Shown here: piece after piece, positions 47,671 to 59,707 of the stretch | How the letters are laid out: every line of letters begins with the position of its first letter | Numbering within the stretch: position 1 is the first letter of the stretch | Origin: Zychaea mexicana | Lineage: Eukaryota > Mucoromycota > Mucoromycetes > Mucorales > Lichtheimiaceae | DNA length: 64,000 nt | Direction of reading: 5' to 3' | Assembly (NCBI RefSeq): GCF_025766255.1 | Contig: NW_026516733.1 | Span: forward strand, 1-64,000 | The notes under the pieces: generated by a model | The model's database searches: none | Seen by the model: the letters and a program-made list of their open reading frames with translations, nothing else | What the model was told of the DNA's origin: nothing | Program-made: the position numbers and the translations under genes

Positions 47671-50600
47671 TTAAGTAAAGATAATCATGGGAGCCATGGA
47701 TTCAAAGGTATTCAATAACGTTTCATCCTTTAGATAGTCCACTGGGAACTCGACCAAATGACCACGTACACCATCCAATGTTTGTTGGATATCTTCTGCC
47801 GTTCGTTCCGGATCTGCCACATGGCCATAGGCTACCTGGTTAGCATCCGGCACAAACTTGCGATGCTCATCAAAATTGCGGACCGTATCATCCGGCACAC
47901 ATCGGAACACGTCGCGATAAACTAGAGTATTGGCATTGGCTGTCTTGCGCCAAATGTTATAGTAACATCTGTCCGCCAATGGATCCAACGCCTGTGCTTC
48001 TTTCAAATGTTCTTGATCATGATCATGTTTCATGTGATGACGGTACTTGTCGAAAATACTGCGTGTACGCGACACTCGGTCAATGATACGTGCTACCTCG
48101 TCTCGTTCACAATCACGAATGTATTCGTTCTCAAGTTTGATATTGTTGTTGACGCCATCATCACCGTTGGCTGTAGCAGTGAGACCTTCTTCGACAGCGA
48201 CTCCTTGACCCGTGCCAGCTGCGACAGTGTCGTAGCCAATACCTTCAGTCGCACATGTCTGTAAAGCATCATCGTCATCTTGATCCATCAGAACGTCCCA
48301 GTCATGGAAATCCAAAAGGCCCAAATGCTCTTTCCACAGCTGCATGCGAAGCGTATGCGCAAACTTGGCGGCCTGGTATTCTTTGCCGTCCATGTATGAG
48401 GGTATCATTTCGGTATCTTCAATGTAGACGGCCATTTCAGAGTCGCGGTTGCCCAACAACGATCTATAATAGCAAAGTTAGTCTCTGGGCTCGAACGGCG
48501 CCACAAACGTGTCACTTACCGATCGTTAATGTTTGCTGATTATCACGATGAAATAAATGCAATGTGGTTAGATTCGTGTGCATGCTCACATGACCTTCAA
48601 ACAGCCCAGAAACCTTACCAGATCCAATCAAAACAATACGATCATCAACGATCATGAGCTTGTCGTGAATATAGACAAGCTCACTGACATAATGATCGCG
48701 ACCATCTTGCTCTTCTTCAAGCTGCTGCTCTTCTTCTTCCTCGCCTGCTGACACATCACTAGTTCCGCCAGCAGAGGATTTCGATGACAGGGATGCCAGA
48801 TCTTCTTGATGGCCACTACTCACCTTGAGATGATCGTTTTGTTCTCCTCCTTCACCTGGTGCGCCTTCCTCAGCCGGAGGAGCCGCAGGAGACATGTTTC
48901 CATTTCGTCGCTTCTTTTGTCGTCGCTTCATTCTGGGAATACGTGGAACAATCTTATCCCAATTACGAAGACTGTACCAGCCAATGTATTGTCCTGGATC
49001 AATGCCTTCTTCCCGTAACTTTTCGCAGATAGAGTTACCGCCACGGCTCATGGATATATATTGGAAATGCATGACACCACTTGAAAGCATATGCCCAATT
49101 AGATGAGGTGGAATAATTACTATATAACGACGCTCTCTTTTTCACTCTTTAAACTTACCGAGCACCAAGGGAATCACCAGTTGTTAAATCACCTTCAAAG
49201 GCAGGAATCAATGGAATCAAAATGAATACTTTGAACTTTTCATTATTATAGTGCGCTCGCTTGATGCGATCCACCAGCGCCTGGCCGATCTTGTTGCGAA
49301 CAATCTTATCTTCTCCAGTAGCACTGATAAAGAATTGGTTCTCGATATAAATGAAGTATTTCGCTTGAATAATGGATTCCAAGTATGCGTTATAAATCGA
49401 GTGCTAGACACATTACAGTAATTAGGGATTAGTTTTTAAATTGGACATTAACCATTGTAATATATGAGATATGTACCTCTCGCTCGATACCAGAACTCCA
49501 ACTCGAACAACTTCTCAATAACTGGACACGGCACGTTCCTTCGAAATTACTTTCGTCACGAAGTGCCACATATTCACCTTTGGGCATCAAGAACGGTACG
49601 ATATTACGATGGCCACTCTTGCTAGTTTTGAGATAGTTCCATCGTTGGATAAATAATCGTGCAGCATCACGAGCGATGGGACCCACGACAGCACACGACA
49701 TGTCATGCCATGGCATACGTGGAATTTCTTCTCGATCCACCAGTGATGTGTCATGATTAGCCACTACCAATTTTATACAGAAACGAATAGTTTTAGTATA
49801 TAGAATAATTTGCCCGTTCATTTTCAAGCTACTACATCACATGTTTGTTTCGTTAATACTGTGTATAGGTACCATCAGAAAAGTCTTTGACGCGAGGACT
49901 GGAATAATCCTGGCCAGGGAACATCTTGTATTGGTGACCTTTGGCCGGGTAATCGGCATTCCGGTGTGCGTGTGTATCAAAGCGGCTGTTGTTTTTTGTT
50001 TTTAGTTTTTTGCTATTCTATAGTAACAACAACACGAAAGCATATAGAAAGAAAACTTACCCAAAGCATAAATCAATACCTCCAATGAATGCCAGTCTAT
50101 TGTCTACCACAACGAGTTTCTACATCAAATTATAGATGTTAGCTACTAGAAGACTACGTTTGAGATGGCTTATGCTACGTGCCTCATGGTGAGACCAGAA
50201 AAAAATGGAACTGTTGTTATCAAACGCTCGTCGGTCGGGATGTCGTTGAACTAAAATACGTAACGTGCATGACAATGCATATCATGCAAGTTAAAATTTT
50301 TCTGTCCTGTTTTTTCTTTCCCACAAAAATGAACAAGATCAAGCCAGCCCCTCGCAAATAAACCCTACCGATGATGTTCGGATGTAATCCTTGCAGCCAT
50401 TTCTTGGTATGTGCTGAGTCAATTGTAAGCGCCAACGACATTTCCTTGTAAACGATGATATACACCATAACGCCTTCTTTGGCTTTGCGTTGGAGTAATC
50501 GATCGATACGGAATTCTTGGTTCTTTTCTGGTGGACGTCGCAAATACTATTATGAAAGATAAACATACATTTAGTGTGATAATGATAAGTTCCACCTCTT

Positions 50601-53020
50601 CATCAGAATGACGGTGCCAAGAGCTTTGCCCTCTGGTTTGAGTTATTAGAGTTAGAGTATCACATACCAATTCGGGCGTCAACCACCAATCGGCAATATA
50701 GATTTCCGATTTGGCGGATAAAATGGCTTCTGCTACGGCGTTCATATGGTCTAATTATAATACACACATCATCCAGCAAAGAAAAACATCAGTTTTGCTA
50801 GGGACAAACATGGTAAACTCTTAGAATAGGTTGCACGACTTACTTTCGCCATCAACGAACCACTTGACCTTGGCTTTATGTCTGACGGGCGCGAACGAAC
50901 TGAACCGATGGTTCTTGACCCACGGACTATCCTTCTTGACACGTTCAATACTGTCCATCCATTCATCCACCTCACGCCGGCTACCCTTGATTTCGATCTC
51001 TCGATATAACGTTGACAGCGTCATGTGGTAGCTGCCGATATAACTCGGCTGAGTGACGCGCACTTGGAACGTGTTATCTAACAACAGGACATCCGATGGT
51101 CCGGGCGCGGCAATATCATCACAAAAGGCAATGTACGAGTCGCGCAGCAAGACCCACTCCTTGTTCCACCTGTGCGTTTGCCAGAAATGACACATGTTTG
51201 GGTTCGAGTTGCGGACACGATTCTCCAAAAAGCCTTCTTTTCCCTTCCACCCCATGTCCTGGAAAATCGACACGGCCGACACTTCAAAGAATTCACAAAT
51301 GTCATAACTGACCAACATGTGTGCTTTGGAGAGCAGGGCACGCAGATAGATCGTTAGAGCCACACGTCGGGTCAATGCGATCTCCTTTTTTTCGCCCTCT
51401 GTCTCGTTGCCTTCATTGAAGTCTGCATTCTCGTCGTCTTTGCGATCCAAACCAATGGTTGTTCTGGCTGAGCTGATCAAGCTGCGTAGCTGGTCCGGAA
51501 ACTGCGGCGGAGCAGGCACATAGTCTGACAGACTGGATTTCAATTTCAAAGTGTAATGCAGCGTAACAAAGTCAGCTATCGTGCGCCGGATCACCCATTT
51601 GATGTCGCCGTATTGCAGCTCGGTCCGAAAGACCCATTGGCTGCCCCTGGTCATGTATTCAGAGTCTGTCACGGCAACCTGACATCATCGTTGGCGTTAG
51701 TCTCTTTCTCTCTTTTTCTTACAATTGTGGTGTCTACAGCAAATTGAATTGTTGAAGAGAGATCACTTACCGAGATCATTGGGAGTATTATGGGTGGCTA
51801 AGCCCTAGATAGTTAGTAAAGAAAATGCAGAATGCAAAGCGTCTCTCTCCCCGCATCGCGCGCAACAGTCTAACTTGACAAATTTTTACATACACGCCCG
51901 CATACACACACACACACACACTACAGCACGACCCACCCCCACCTTTTTTTTTTTTTGTGAAAAAAAGACGTACCAATTTTCTACCGTATTCATCTCGTGA
52001 CAAGGCAATAAATGAAGGCTCAAATACAGGCGGATAAAAGGGCGCCAACGATGTTTTCAAGGATGGCGACATGTCCACATCCCGACCTTGTTCGGGAACT
52101 GTTTGGATATTGGCAATCATTTTGATCTTATCGACTGTTTTTCCCCACTGGTCACGCGCTCCTCCGACCTTGCTGGGTGACGATGGCGTTGTTGGTTCCG
52201 TCTCTTCAACTGCCGCTTCACCGGCTAGAGCTGGGACAGGTGCTGCAGCAGCAAGTGTCGAATCCTCTTCTTGTTGCTGACTGTCACTGCAGGCGCCTTC
52301 AGTGGAAGATTCTGCTGGCTCCCATTTCGCAACTCGCGTCAGTCGAGTTTTGGGTGCAACGTAGGGCGCTTGTATGGGCCGTGGCTGCTGTTCCTCTTCG
52401 TCTTCCATATCTTGTCGAAACGGGTGAGCAAAGAAGTTATCGCCTTCATCTGTAGTCTCCGTGCGTTTCAGATCGTCGACATAAGGCAACCGATCCTCGT
52501 CCTCGTCAGCACCCAAATATGCAATCGATGGTTGCTGTTGCTGCTCCTGTTGCTGCTGCTGAGATTCATCTCCATCGGCAGAAGTACTAGGAGCAGCAGC
52601 ATCTGTACCAGCAGCACCTGTTGTTGCTACTGCCGCTGTTTCCGATGCTATTTCTCCCACAGTCTGTCGCTGTTCTGAACGTCGATATGGCCAACTAATA
52701 TGATGATGATGATGTTTACGTCTATGATGGCGTCGACCAGGTAACAAATGAAACGTATCATCGTCAGTATCGTCCCCTGAGCTATTATCGGCTGCCGTGC
52801 TACTGCTTCCATGATCTGCTGTACCGACCGAAAGTCGGTTTAACACGTTTTTCAAATGGCTGCGTGGGTCGAATGAGTGGCCCAGTCCACTATCGCGAAG
52901 AGAAAAGCGTGATTCGCCAACACCACGATGAGAAGTCGACGCGTCGCTTCGACGTCCATTGCCGCCGTCATGGCGTTGTGAAAGGTATAACGCCGCTCCT
53001 TCTGAAATGGGGTTTGGCAT
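47671..53020 (-). CDS. Phospholipase D with PX and PH domains (PLD1/Spo14 type)
   Basis: Thirteen exons: 53020-51974, 51797-51771, 51678-50844, 50750-50668, 50546-50369, 50250-50183, 50119-50061, 49985-49873, 49763-49477, 49403-49159, 49079-48619, 48535-48520 and 48463-47671; 4212 nt gives 1403 residues. The N-terminus (1-345) is Ser/Gln/acid-rich. PX starts near 350 (PPIILPMISVAVTDSEY), then a PH-like domain to about 620, then two catalytic HKD motifs: HEKLVVVD (H745, K747, D752) and HDKLMIVD (from H1119), followed by GSANINDRS. It hydrolyses phosphatidylcholine to phosphatidic acid and is membrane-recruited; yeast Spo14 acts in sporulation and secretion. Exon 12 (16 nt) and exon 2 (27 nt) are tiny, and the intron 50120-50182 has GC at its donor. 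Intron 1 holds a (CA)n tract at 51903-51922. Confidence 0.92.
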
Positions 53021-54109
53021 TCAGAATAGAAAGAAGGATTAAGATTGAAACTTGGTTAACTGTTGCTGTTGCTGTTGGGAAAGTAACAAAAAAGTTTGGG
53101 AAAGAAGAAAAGACAATAACGAAAAAGGAAGAGACGGAAAAACGGTGTTAAAAAAGTAAAGCGCCTCTTTTTTGACACTGGCCCACAAAAAAAAAAGATA
53201 AAGAAGGGCGCAGTGCACCTGTGTGCTTTTGATATGGGTGCCTGACTGTGGGGTGAATACAGTAACAGGGCTCGGCTTTAAACGGGCATGGCACACTTCT
53301 AAATCGAGCAAAGTCTCGTTCTTTGGGTGTGGCTAAAAAATCGAGCTGCAAAAAAGAAAAAGGAGAGCCCTTCGCCACTGCTGTCCTCTTGATCTTTCTT
53401 TGCTGCTGTTGCTTAGCATTTTTCTGGTTGCCAAGTGGGGTTGCTAAGCCCTTTAATGGCGGTAATTTAGGTTATACAACAAACGCAATAAGTATTGTTC
53501 TTATCCGACGATACTGTCTGGATCAGTAGTCACGTGATGCAGCTGTGTTATATTTATGCCTAATTATACAGAAAAATTATCATATAATGCTGTGTATCCA
53601 TCTTATCTATGTTCAAGGAAAGAAATCACATCATTTTTAGCTCGCTGCAATAATTGAAAGACTTCCACGACCGGCCTGACTTTGTTTCAACAGGAAGAAA
53701 CGACGGGACATCGTCCACCACGAGCCGAAAATCGCTCTTTTCTTCTCTTACCAATGGCGAGCATGATATAGCCATGAAAGCTGTTATCATGTGTGATCAT
53801 CGCAGCCAGTGAGCGCTACAGTATATACATCGTACATGCCCATCAACCTTGCAAGCTTCTTATCAAAGATCAATTTTCAAACATAGCATGAAAGTTTTAA
53901 ACAGCAGTAAGATCGTTTGAAATAATCTGCGTAGCATCAATAAACAGAATGTAGTGCTTAATACAGAAGAGATTACTGTAGGAGCCAGCCTTTACACGGA
54001 TGCAAATAGCTCACGGTGTACATAACACTGTTATTTCCGGCACAAGTCTGAGAAGCAACAGTAAACTATAACTAACGCTGTGTGAGAGAAAATGATAGGT
54101 TACAGTTGT
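53021..54109. other. Intergenic region
   Basis: Carries the PLD promoter side at its left end. No gene recognised. Confidence 0.45.
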
Positions 54110-54240
54110 TAAAGGCGATGCAGTATAGTCATCGAAAAAAGTAGTTAAAATATTTTATTTCACATGTACCGGTCGCTTTGTAGTACTCCTCATCTTTTTT
54201 GACAGCTGGAAAGCGGATGCAATCACCTTATATTTCATCC
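54110..54240 (-). pseudogene. Duplicated fragment of the HET gene 3' end
   Basis: This segment repeats, with divergence, the end of the adjacent HET-domain gene. gcagtatagtcatcgaaaaa and the following acatgtaccggtcgctttgt match gcagtataatcagcgaaaaa and acatgtgccgattgccttgt at about 54500-54580. Only the terminal part of the coding region is copied. Confidence 0.65.
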
Positions 54241-54480
54241 GTTCATATGATCCCATATTACGAATTACAGGAGATTCCGTTACCTCCTATTATCATATAA
54301 TACTTTGCAATGATGATAAAAGTGCAGTGGAAAGACATATGGTGAAAAACCAATTGAGCAGGATTTTCCAAATATATAATAATGCGTGGTACTAAGTGTA
54401 TAGCACTGATGGTTCTACCATCAATTCAAGGGACGACGGCGAGCCCAAGACATGGCTATACAAAGGAAATGCTATACCGT

Positions 54481-56166
54481 TTATTTAATTACAAAAGTCT
54501 CAGGGGTTGCAGTATAATCAGCGAAAAAGTACTCAGAGTTTTTTATTCTACATGTGCCGATTGCCTTGTAATGCTGTCCTTCCTTTTGTATGACTGGAAA
54601 ACGACGATCGTGCCAAGAATGGAATTGGATCCCGGAAAGTATCGCATATCCTCCCTCATCTCCAGCAGTACCTTGGTCACTTTCATCTTCCGTGAGACTG
54701 AATGAAATTGATGCCACTTCCTTCGTGAAGAGTAGGCTACCGGTCCACCAGAACAAATTTTCCTTTTTAAGCGGTATCAAAAGCGCCAAAAGCTGGAGCT
54801 CTGGGGTGATGGCAAAGGATCGACGTTCAAACTCGAAAGAAACCAAACGAGAAAGATTTACTACTTTCCTCTTTTTGTGTCCAGGTAGCTGAACATATAT
54901 TACAAGGTTGCCTATAACGAACTCCTCCTCAGCAAGGTGACCAGGGATAGGTGGTAAATCGTCGTACGTCCACGAACGTGGATCCTCCCCTGTGTCTGCT
55001 AGCATCTTGCTAATCACACTCGTACAAGTTACGTGCATGTATTGTCCGTCAATGTCAACAACGGCTACGCTATTTTCGGTATCGAAGAAACGGCCCTGTA
55101 AATGTGTTCCGCTAGCACCAGTCCATGATGGTAAATTGTACTTCTGCATCGGATTCTTTTCGGACCTTGCTTCTCCGAAGCACAAGACGCTTAGATCGCT
55201 CTTCGCCAGAAGGGCATAAAATTGGACCAATAAGTCGGACAAAGGCAGCTTATAATCGACGGTTATACCCTTAAGAATATCCGGAAACATGATTCCAAGT
55301 GCGAATACTCGGTCATGATCTTTGGTGGTCTTACGGTTATGCGCGTGGTGTAGGGTGTTACAAGCATTCCACCAACTTGCATCAGAGTGTAGTGGTTGCA
55401 TACATAGGTGGTACAACGGTCCACACACATTCGTACGCTGTACATCCGACCAAGAATGTACGTCTCGACCAACAAATAACATCTTCCGCGACTGAAGTGC
55501 CTCTTCAAAGGTCCATAAACGTTGCAACCACTCTGGCTCGGGGGACCGTTCGCTAAAACCTGCTATACGAAAAGTTCTTGTGCCTGGCATACGGGATACT
55601 AGAGTACGAATTTCTGGAAGCAATACTACAGTGCAATAGGCGTTGCTGTATATATTATGCATCAGATGTATTTCCTGGTGCTTTGCCTGGGGATCGTCTT
55701 GGTTGATACACATTTGGTCAAACCAGAGGTATTTAATTCCAAAGTCATTGCACATTTGTTGGAGGATGCCCTCGAACTTGACAAATTTAACCTTGCGACC
55801 GATGCGCTTCCGTCCGCGTGGCTTTTTTCGTACCGTCTTGGCCGGAAAGATGATTCTGTGCTTCCCTTCGTCAACGCGCTTTGCCTTTCCCGTGTTTTTG
55901 TCAATGATCGTGTCTCCAGATTGATTCCACGAATATGACAGCGCACAGTATCCTTCACTTGCGGTCGACCCCGGAACCACCGTCATATCGGATATGCGAA
56001 CGAGCCAAGTAGGGATAAACGTTGATTTCGGTAGCTGATGGAATCGCTGCGGTGGGGAATCATGGGGACCAGTAAGTCCGACTTTAGGATACGTAATGTT
56101 CACGCTGTCGTCACTTTTGTAGTACATTCTTTCCCTCCATTGTCTAGCGTTGTATGTGATGTACAT
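54481..56166 (-). CDS. HET-domain protein (heterokaryon-incompatibility type)
   Basis: A single-exon protein of 561 residues. The HET domain is recognisable: YCALSYSWNQSGDTII (start), then GIKYLWFDQMCINQDDPQAK and HLMHNIYSNAYCTVVLL, followed by WLQRLWTFEEALQSRKM and RVFALG. A conserved N-terminal segment of this local family, LTGPHDSPPQRFHQLPKSTF, precedes it. A Lys/Arg-rich insert (VRKKPRGRKRIGRK) sits inside the HET domain. In Ascomycota such proteins trigger cell death after fusion of unlike hyphae; whether they do so in this lineage is not known. No membrane segment or NACHT-type partner is seen. A partial 3' copy (54110-54240) and another degraded relative (57165-57695) lie beside it. 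Confidence 0.85.
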   Translation of the reverse strand: MYITYNARQWRERMYYKSDDSVNITYPKVGLTGPHDSPPQRFHQLPKSTFIPTWLVRISDMTVVPGSTASEGYCALSYSWNQSGDTIIDKNTGKAKRVDEGKHRIIFPAKTVRKKPRGRKRIGRKVKFVKFEGILQQMCNDFGIKYLWFDQMCINQDDPQAKHQEIHLMHNIYSNAYCTVVLLPEIRTLVSRMPGTRTFRIAGFSERSPEPEWLQRLWTFEEALQSRKMLFVGRDVHSWSDVQRTNVCGPLYHLCMQPLHSDASWWNACNTLHHAHNRKTTKDHDRVFALGIMFPDILKGITVDYKLPLSDLLVQFYALLAKSDLSVLCFGEARSEKNPMQKYNLPSWTGASGTHLQGRFFDTENSVAVVDIDGQYMHVTCTSVISKMLADTGEDPRSWTYDDLPPIPGHLAEEEFVIGNLVIYVQLPGHKKRKVVNLSRLVSFEFERRSFAITPELQLLALLIPLKKENLFWWTGSLLFTKEVASISFSLTEDESDQGTAGDEGGYAILSGIQFHSWHDRRFPVIQKEGQHYKAIGTCRIKNSEYFFADYTATPETFVIK

Positions 56167-56999
56167 TCCCTATACAATAGAGACTCTTTATTTTAGCTGC
56201 TTCGTTGAGAACATCTTCACCTCTACCGTACGCTGTGCTTTAGCACTTACTGCAACTGTGGCGATAACAGACGAATACGTTGAAAGATCGAGTGTTATGT
56301 GTAAAGACAGGGAGGAAGATAGAGCAGTTGAGATACTGGGAAAGATTACGTTCTATAAAGTAGGTAGAGACTTGTGAATGTATGATATCAATATTGAAAG
56401 AAAAGCAAAAAAAAAAAAGAAACCAAACAGAAAGGCTGTTCTGTTTTAGAGTTTCTATAGTGTAGCTCTGATGCTTCTGTGTAACTTCTATAATGGACAC
56501 GAAAGCTTAAATAACGGCTGAGCGCAAAGATGACGCCTAGTGTTTATCAGGAAGGGGTGCGAATAATATTGCCAAGAACCACAGTTCGGTTTCCGGTGAT
56601 AGGCATTTGCATCAAGGGGCTTCTTTTTTTATCTTGATCAACATGGCGTCCTATACAGCATAAACATTTTGGTAAATTAAGGCGACATATGCCGTGAAAC
56701 GTAAGCATGCATATAAATTACTACACTACTATAAGCGATTACAACTATAAATAAATCCCTCAATCAAATAATATAGCTACAGACGCGGATTGTTGGGTTG
56801 TCATATCTTTGTCCATTAATGAAAGACTAGATGGACCGGTGGCTATGATGGAGAACAACTAAAAAAGAACCCCCGTAGGGGAAAAAGCTATGCTAGCGTA
56901 GAATAATACTATAAGTGTTGGTGGCGAAGAATAATATGAGTGTAAAGCAGGGTAAAGTATGGTTGGAAGGTAGAAGAGTTGGTTTTAATGGTGTTATTG
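56167..56999. other. Intergenic region
   Basis: No gene recognised. Carries a run of twelve A at about 56407-56420 and a small inverted sequence acccccgtagggg near 56868-56880 of unknown meaning. Confidence 0.4.
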
Positions 57000-57120
57000 T
57001 TCGGGTCATGGTGGTAGCGCAGGGCTTCTTCTGGAGCTGGCTCGTCGTCGTCATCGTTACAGCTGCCAACAGGGTGGCTTAAGCGGTCAATCTTCTTGAG
57101 GATGCGGAACAGAGCTGGCC
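57000..57120 (-). pseudogene. Coding-like fragment
   Basis: The minus strand reads TTWPALFRILKKIDRLSHPV followed by GSCNDDDDEPAPEEAL without a start. Composition is strikingly protein-like for about 35 codons. No family recognised; it may be the C-terminal exon of the degraded gene just upstream on the same strand. Confidence 0.3.
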
Positions 57121-57164
57121 AGGTTGTTGAATTGCTAATCAGTACAATAACGTCTTACACAATG

Positions 57165-57695
57165 CTTTTCAAGGATGACTACTCAGGCTTATAGGTCTAT
57201 ACATCAGCTTCAGTATCCAGATATTGCCACTTATTTTCAGCACAAGCCGTTGCCACGGGATACAAAATTGAAGACTGCCATTTTTTGCACAAAGTGTGCA
57301 GGTTATCGCCGGTAGCAAGTACAAACAAGCCACGTAGGCGAAAAAGCTCTGTTTGGGTAGCGCATGGGAGAATCCTTGTGGTAGGTCAGGACCAGTCAGT
57401 TCGCTAGCTTTGTATGGAACTCCTCTTTCGTAACTGTATTGTCCATACATACGTATTTTCTCACAAAAGTCTGGATCAAGAGTATCATATCGGAGTCATC
57501 GTCGCAGTAGTCACTGCAGGTTAACTCTTGCTGTATCATATTACGGACGGTCGGAAAACATGGCATTGCGCTACAATTTTTTGGCACTACAAGTACCTTT
57601 TTTTGTAATGTGAGCAGATGCTTCATGAGTGGCCGGTTTTGTAAAGCATGTGTGTCAGCGACTCCACTGAGATATGTGCAGTCTTGGAGAGACAT
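57165..57695 (-). pseudogene. Degraded HET-family relative
   Basis: Two overlapping minus-strand frames. The upstream one (57396-57695) starts MSLQDCTYLSGVADTHALQN and has no known domain. The downstream one contains ELTGPDLPQGFSHALPK, matching the LTGPHDSPPQRFHQLPK segment of the intact HET gene, and the neighbouring frame has SPTWLVCTCYRR, matching IPTWLVRIS. The HET domain proper does not follow, so this is a truncated, frame-shifted relic. Confidence 0.5.
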
Positions 57696-58974
57696 ATCTT
57701 CTTAGCTACCGTATTAATTAACAAAGAAACTTGTAAAACGAGTAATGATCCGGTATATTATGACTACGATGTGGATGGCAGATGAAGATATCATGTGAGC
57801 CATTTGACAGTTCATGGTAAGCAATGCTTCCATACTGTATTGGTAACAGCAGAAGGTTAAGCCAATTACATGATCTACTCTGATAGCGGGCACGACAATT
57901 GTAGCTACTGTATCACAATTATGTCCGTCCACTGGTATGTAGAAGCATAAAAGTACAGTTGGTGGTAACTGTATTTTGCGGGTATTCTCCCGAACTATTG
58001 GTTCTGATAAGATAAACAACAATACGTAAATTTAGTCGATCTATAGTCGATCACAAGAAGTAGCCATGAGCTCTCGTTGTCACTTTAAAAATTACAAAGC
58101 CAATGACAGCATGTGTGAACAGAGTGTGTGTAACACAAACGAGCTTGACATTTTGGTGCTAGCCTTGCGCTACGCGATAAAAAAGCATGCATGATAGTAA
58201 CCGTCAAGATTCCCGGAAGTAAAAAACGCGGCCCCAGCATCACTACTACGGTAATAACAATTAACAGCGAACGTATTAAAACAGGTGTGTGTAGCTATAA
58301 AGCATCACCACTGCAACAGCAGCAGCAGGCCCGAAGATCAAGAGCAGAAACAGAAAGATAGCGGTTCCATCGTGTTGCGTTAGCTCGACCGCGCTTTTAA
58401 CGCGTATGTAGAAGGACACGATCACTTTCCATCGTTAAAAGCGGTGAAGAGAATTCTGCTGCTCTCAGGCTGGACGTCGAGAATACTGTATTCAAGAAGC
58501 AGTAGAGCAACCTTACAGACGGCTTACATAATCTGCACAAACACACAACATCATCCAAACGATAAGAATTTAAAAGAACGAGCACTGCATCTCTTGGTCT
58601 GCCATCTAAGTTACTGATTGAACTCCAGAGCGTAAACGCGCAAGGTTTATAATTAAAGAGTGTAGGCCTTCCAAAATCTTTAACATGCCGAGAAGCGTGT
58701 AGGAATCAAGTCTGCTACTTGGATCACCGATTGCCAGTGCAGATCTCCCTTAAGACAATGCCACACATTAGCGATTTGAATGAAGTGTTTTCGCAGGAAG
58801 AGCTATCATGAACCCGGGGGCTCATTTATTATACTGCACAGTTCATAGCTGGTAGCCGCAGTCGCAAGAACTGCATGGGAGGCAGCCATCTTTGACTGCT
58901 CCGATTTTCATGCGCCCGTTTTGGATAGCCTAGACCTTGTGTAACTTTAGTGTCGAGTAAAAGAAAAAACGCGT
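57696..58974. other. Intergenic region
   Basis: No gene recognised; only short frames. Confidence 0.4.
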
Positions 58975-59150
58975 CTTTTTATACTTTAACAAGTCGAGAC
59001 ACTCCATGAGAGCCGTGTAGAAAGACGAGACTAATGTGTACGTGTAGCCTGGCGTGTGCACATTGCAAAGGGGAATGTCGGTGTGGTTGCATTCCCAATG
59101 ACTCGGGAGATGGCAGACCCATTGTCCAGTGTGCTTGCCGGTGTAACCTG
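58975..59150 (+). repeat. Direct repeat D, copy 1
   Basis: About 150 bases closely matching 60475-60630, including tgtacgtgtagcctgg and gtgcacattgcaaaggggaa and gatggcagacccattgt. Both copies share an open minus-strand frame containing DIPLCNVHTPGYTYTLV. Whether that frame is translated is unknown. Confidence 0.8.
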
Positions 59151-59707
59151 GCATGGTCTGAATGGACAGGTGACCCTATCAACTTTCTTTTTTCCTTTTT
59201 GCATGGGGTGGGTGGGTCAGTTGAACAATTCGAAATGGAAGATTTCCAGCCCTGTGACTTTGACCAATTAATTCACCACGAAACGCTCCAATCACACGAA
59301 TCAAAATTTCAACGACGCGTGAAGGAGAACGCATACCGTGTTTCCATTTTCATTGCCATCTAACCTAAGCAAGCCCAGCAGAAGCTGCCTTGAGCTGGTT
59401 ACTGTGCTCGCCTTTTTCTTTACACTGCAAGGAGCTGTATCTGCTTTGCATATGGTAGGGCGTTGACTGCATCAGTTCACATCATGTCGCGCTTCCCATA
59501 ATCGAGCTTGAGAGGTCAATATTCATCAAATCGCGATGAGAATGTAGAAAACAAGTTGACACCGCTTGAAATGTAATTTTGACGATTTACACATGGCACA
59601 CGCGTGCGCAGTAAAAACAAATGGACAATCATATTGGTTTTCGCTCAGCACAAGGCTGGAAAGATTTATTAAGTGTTTTTATAAAAATATATTTCAAAGT
59701 TATAGAA

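Noticed and set aside
48520..48618. Reading PLD exon 11 straight through to 48520
   Set aside because: It would insert non-conserved residues between LIGS and ANIND; splicing out 48536-48618 restores the motif and the phase.
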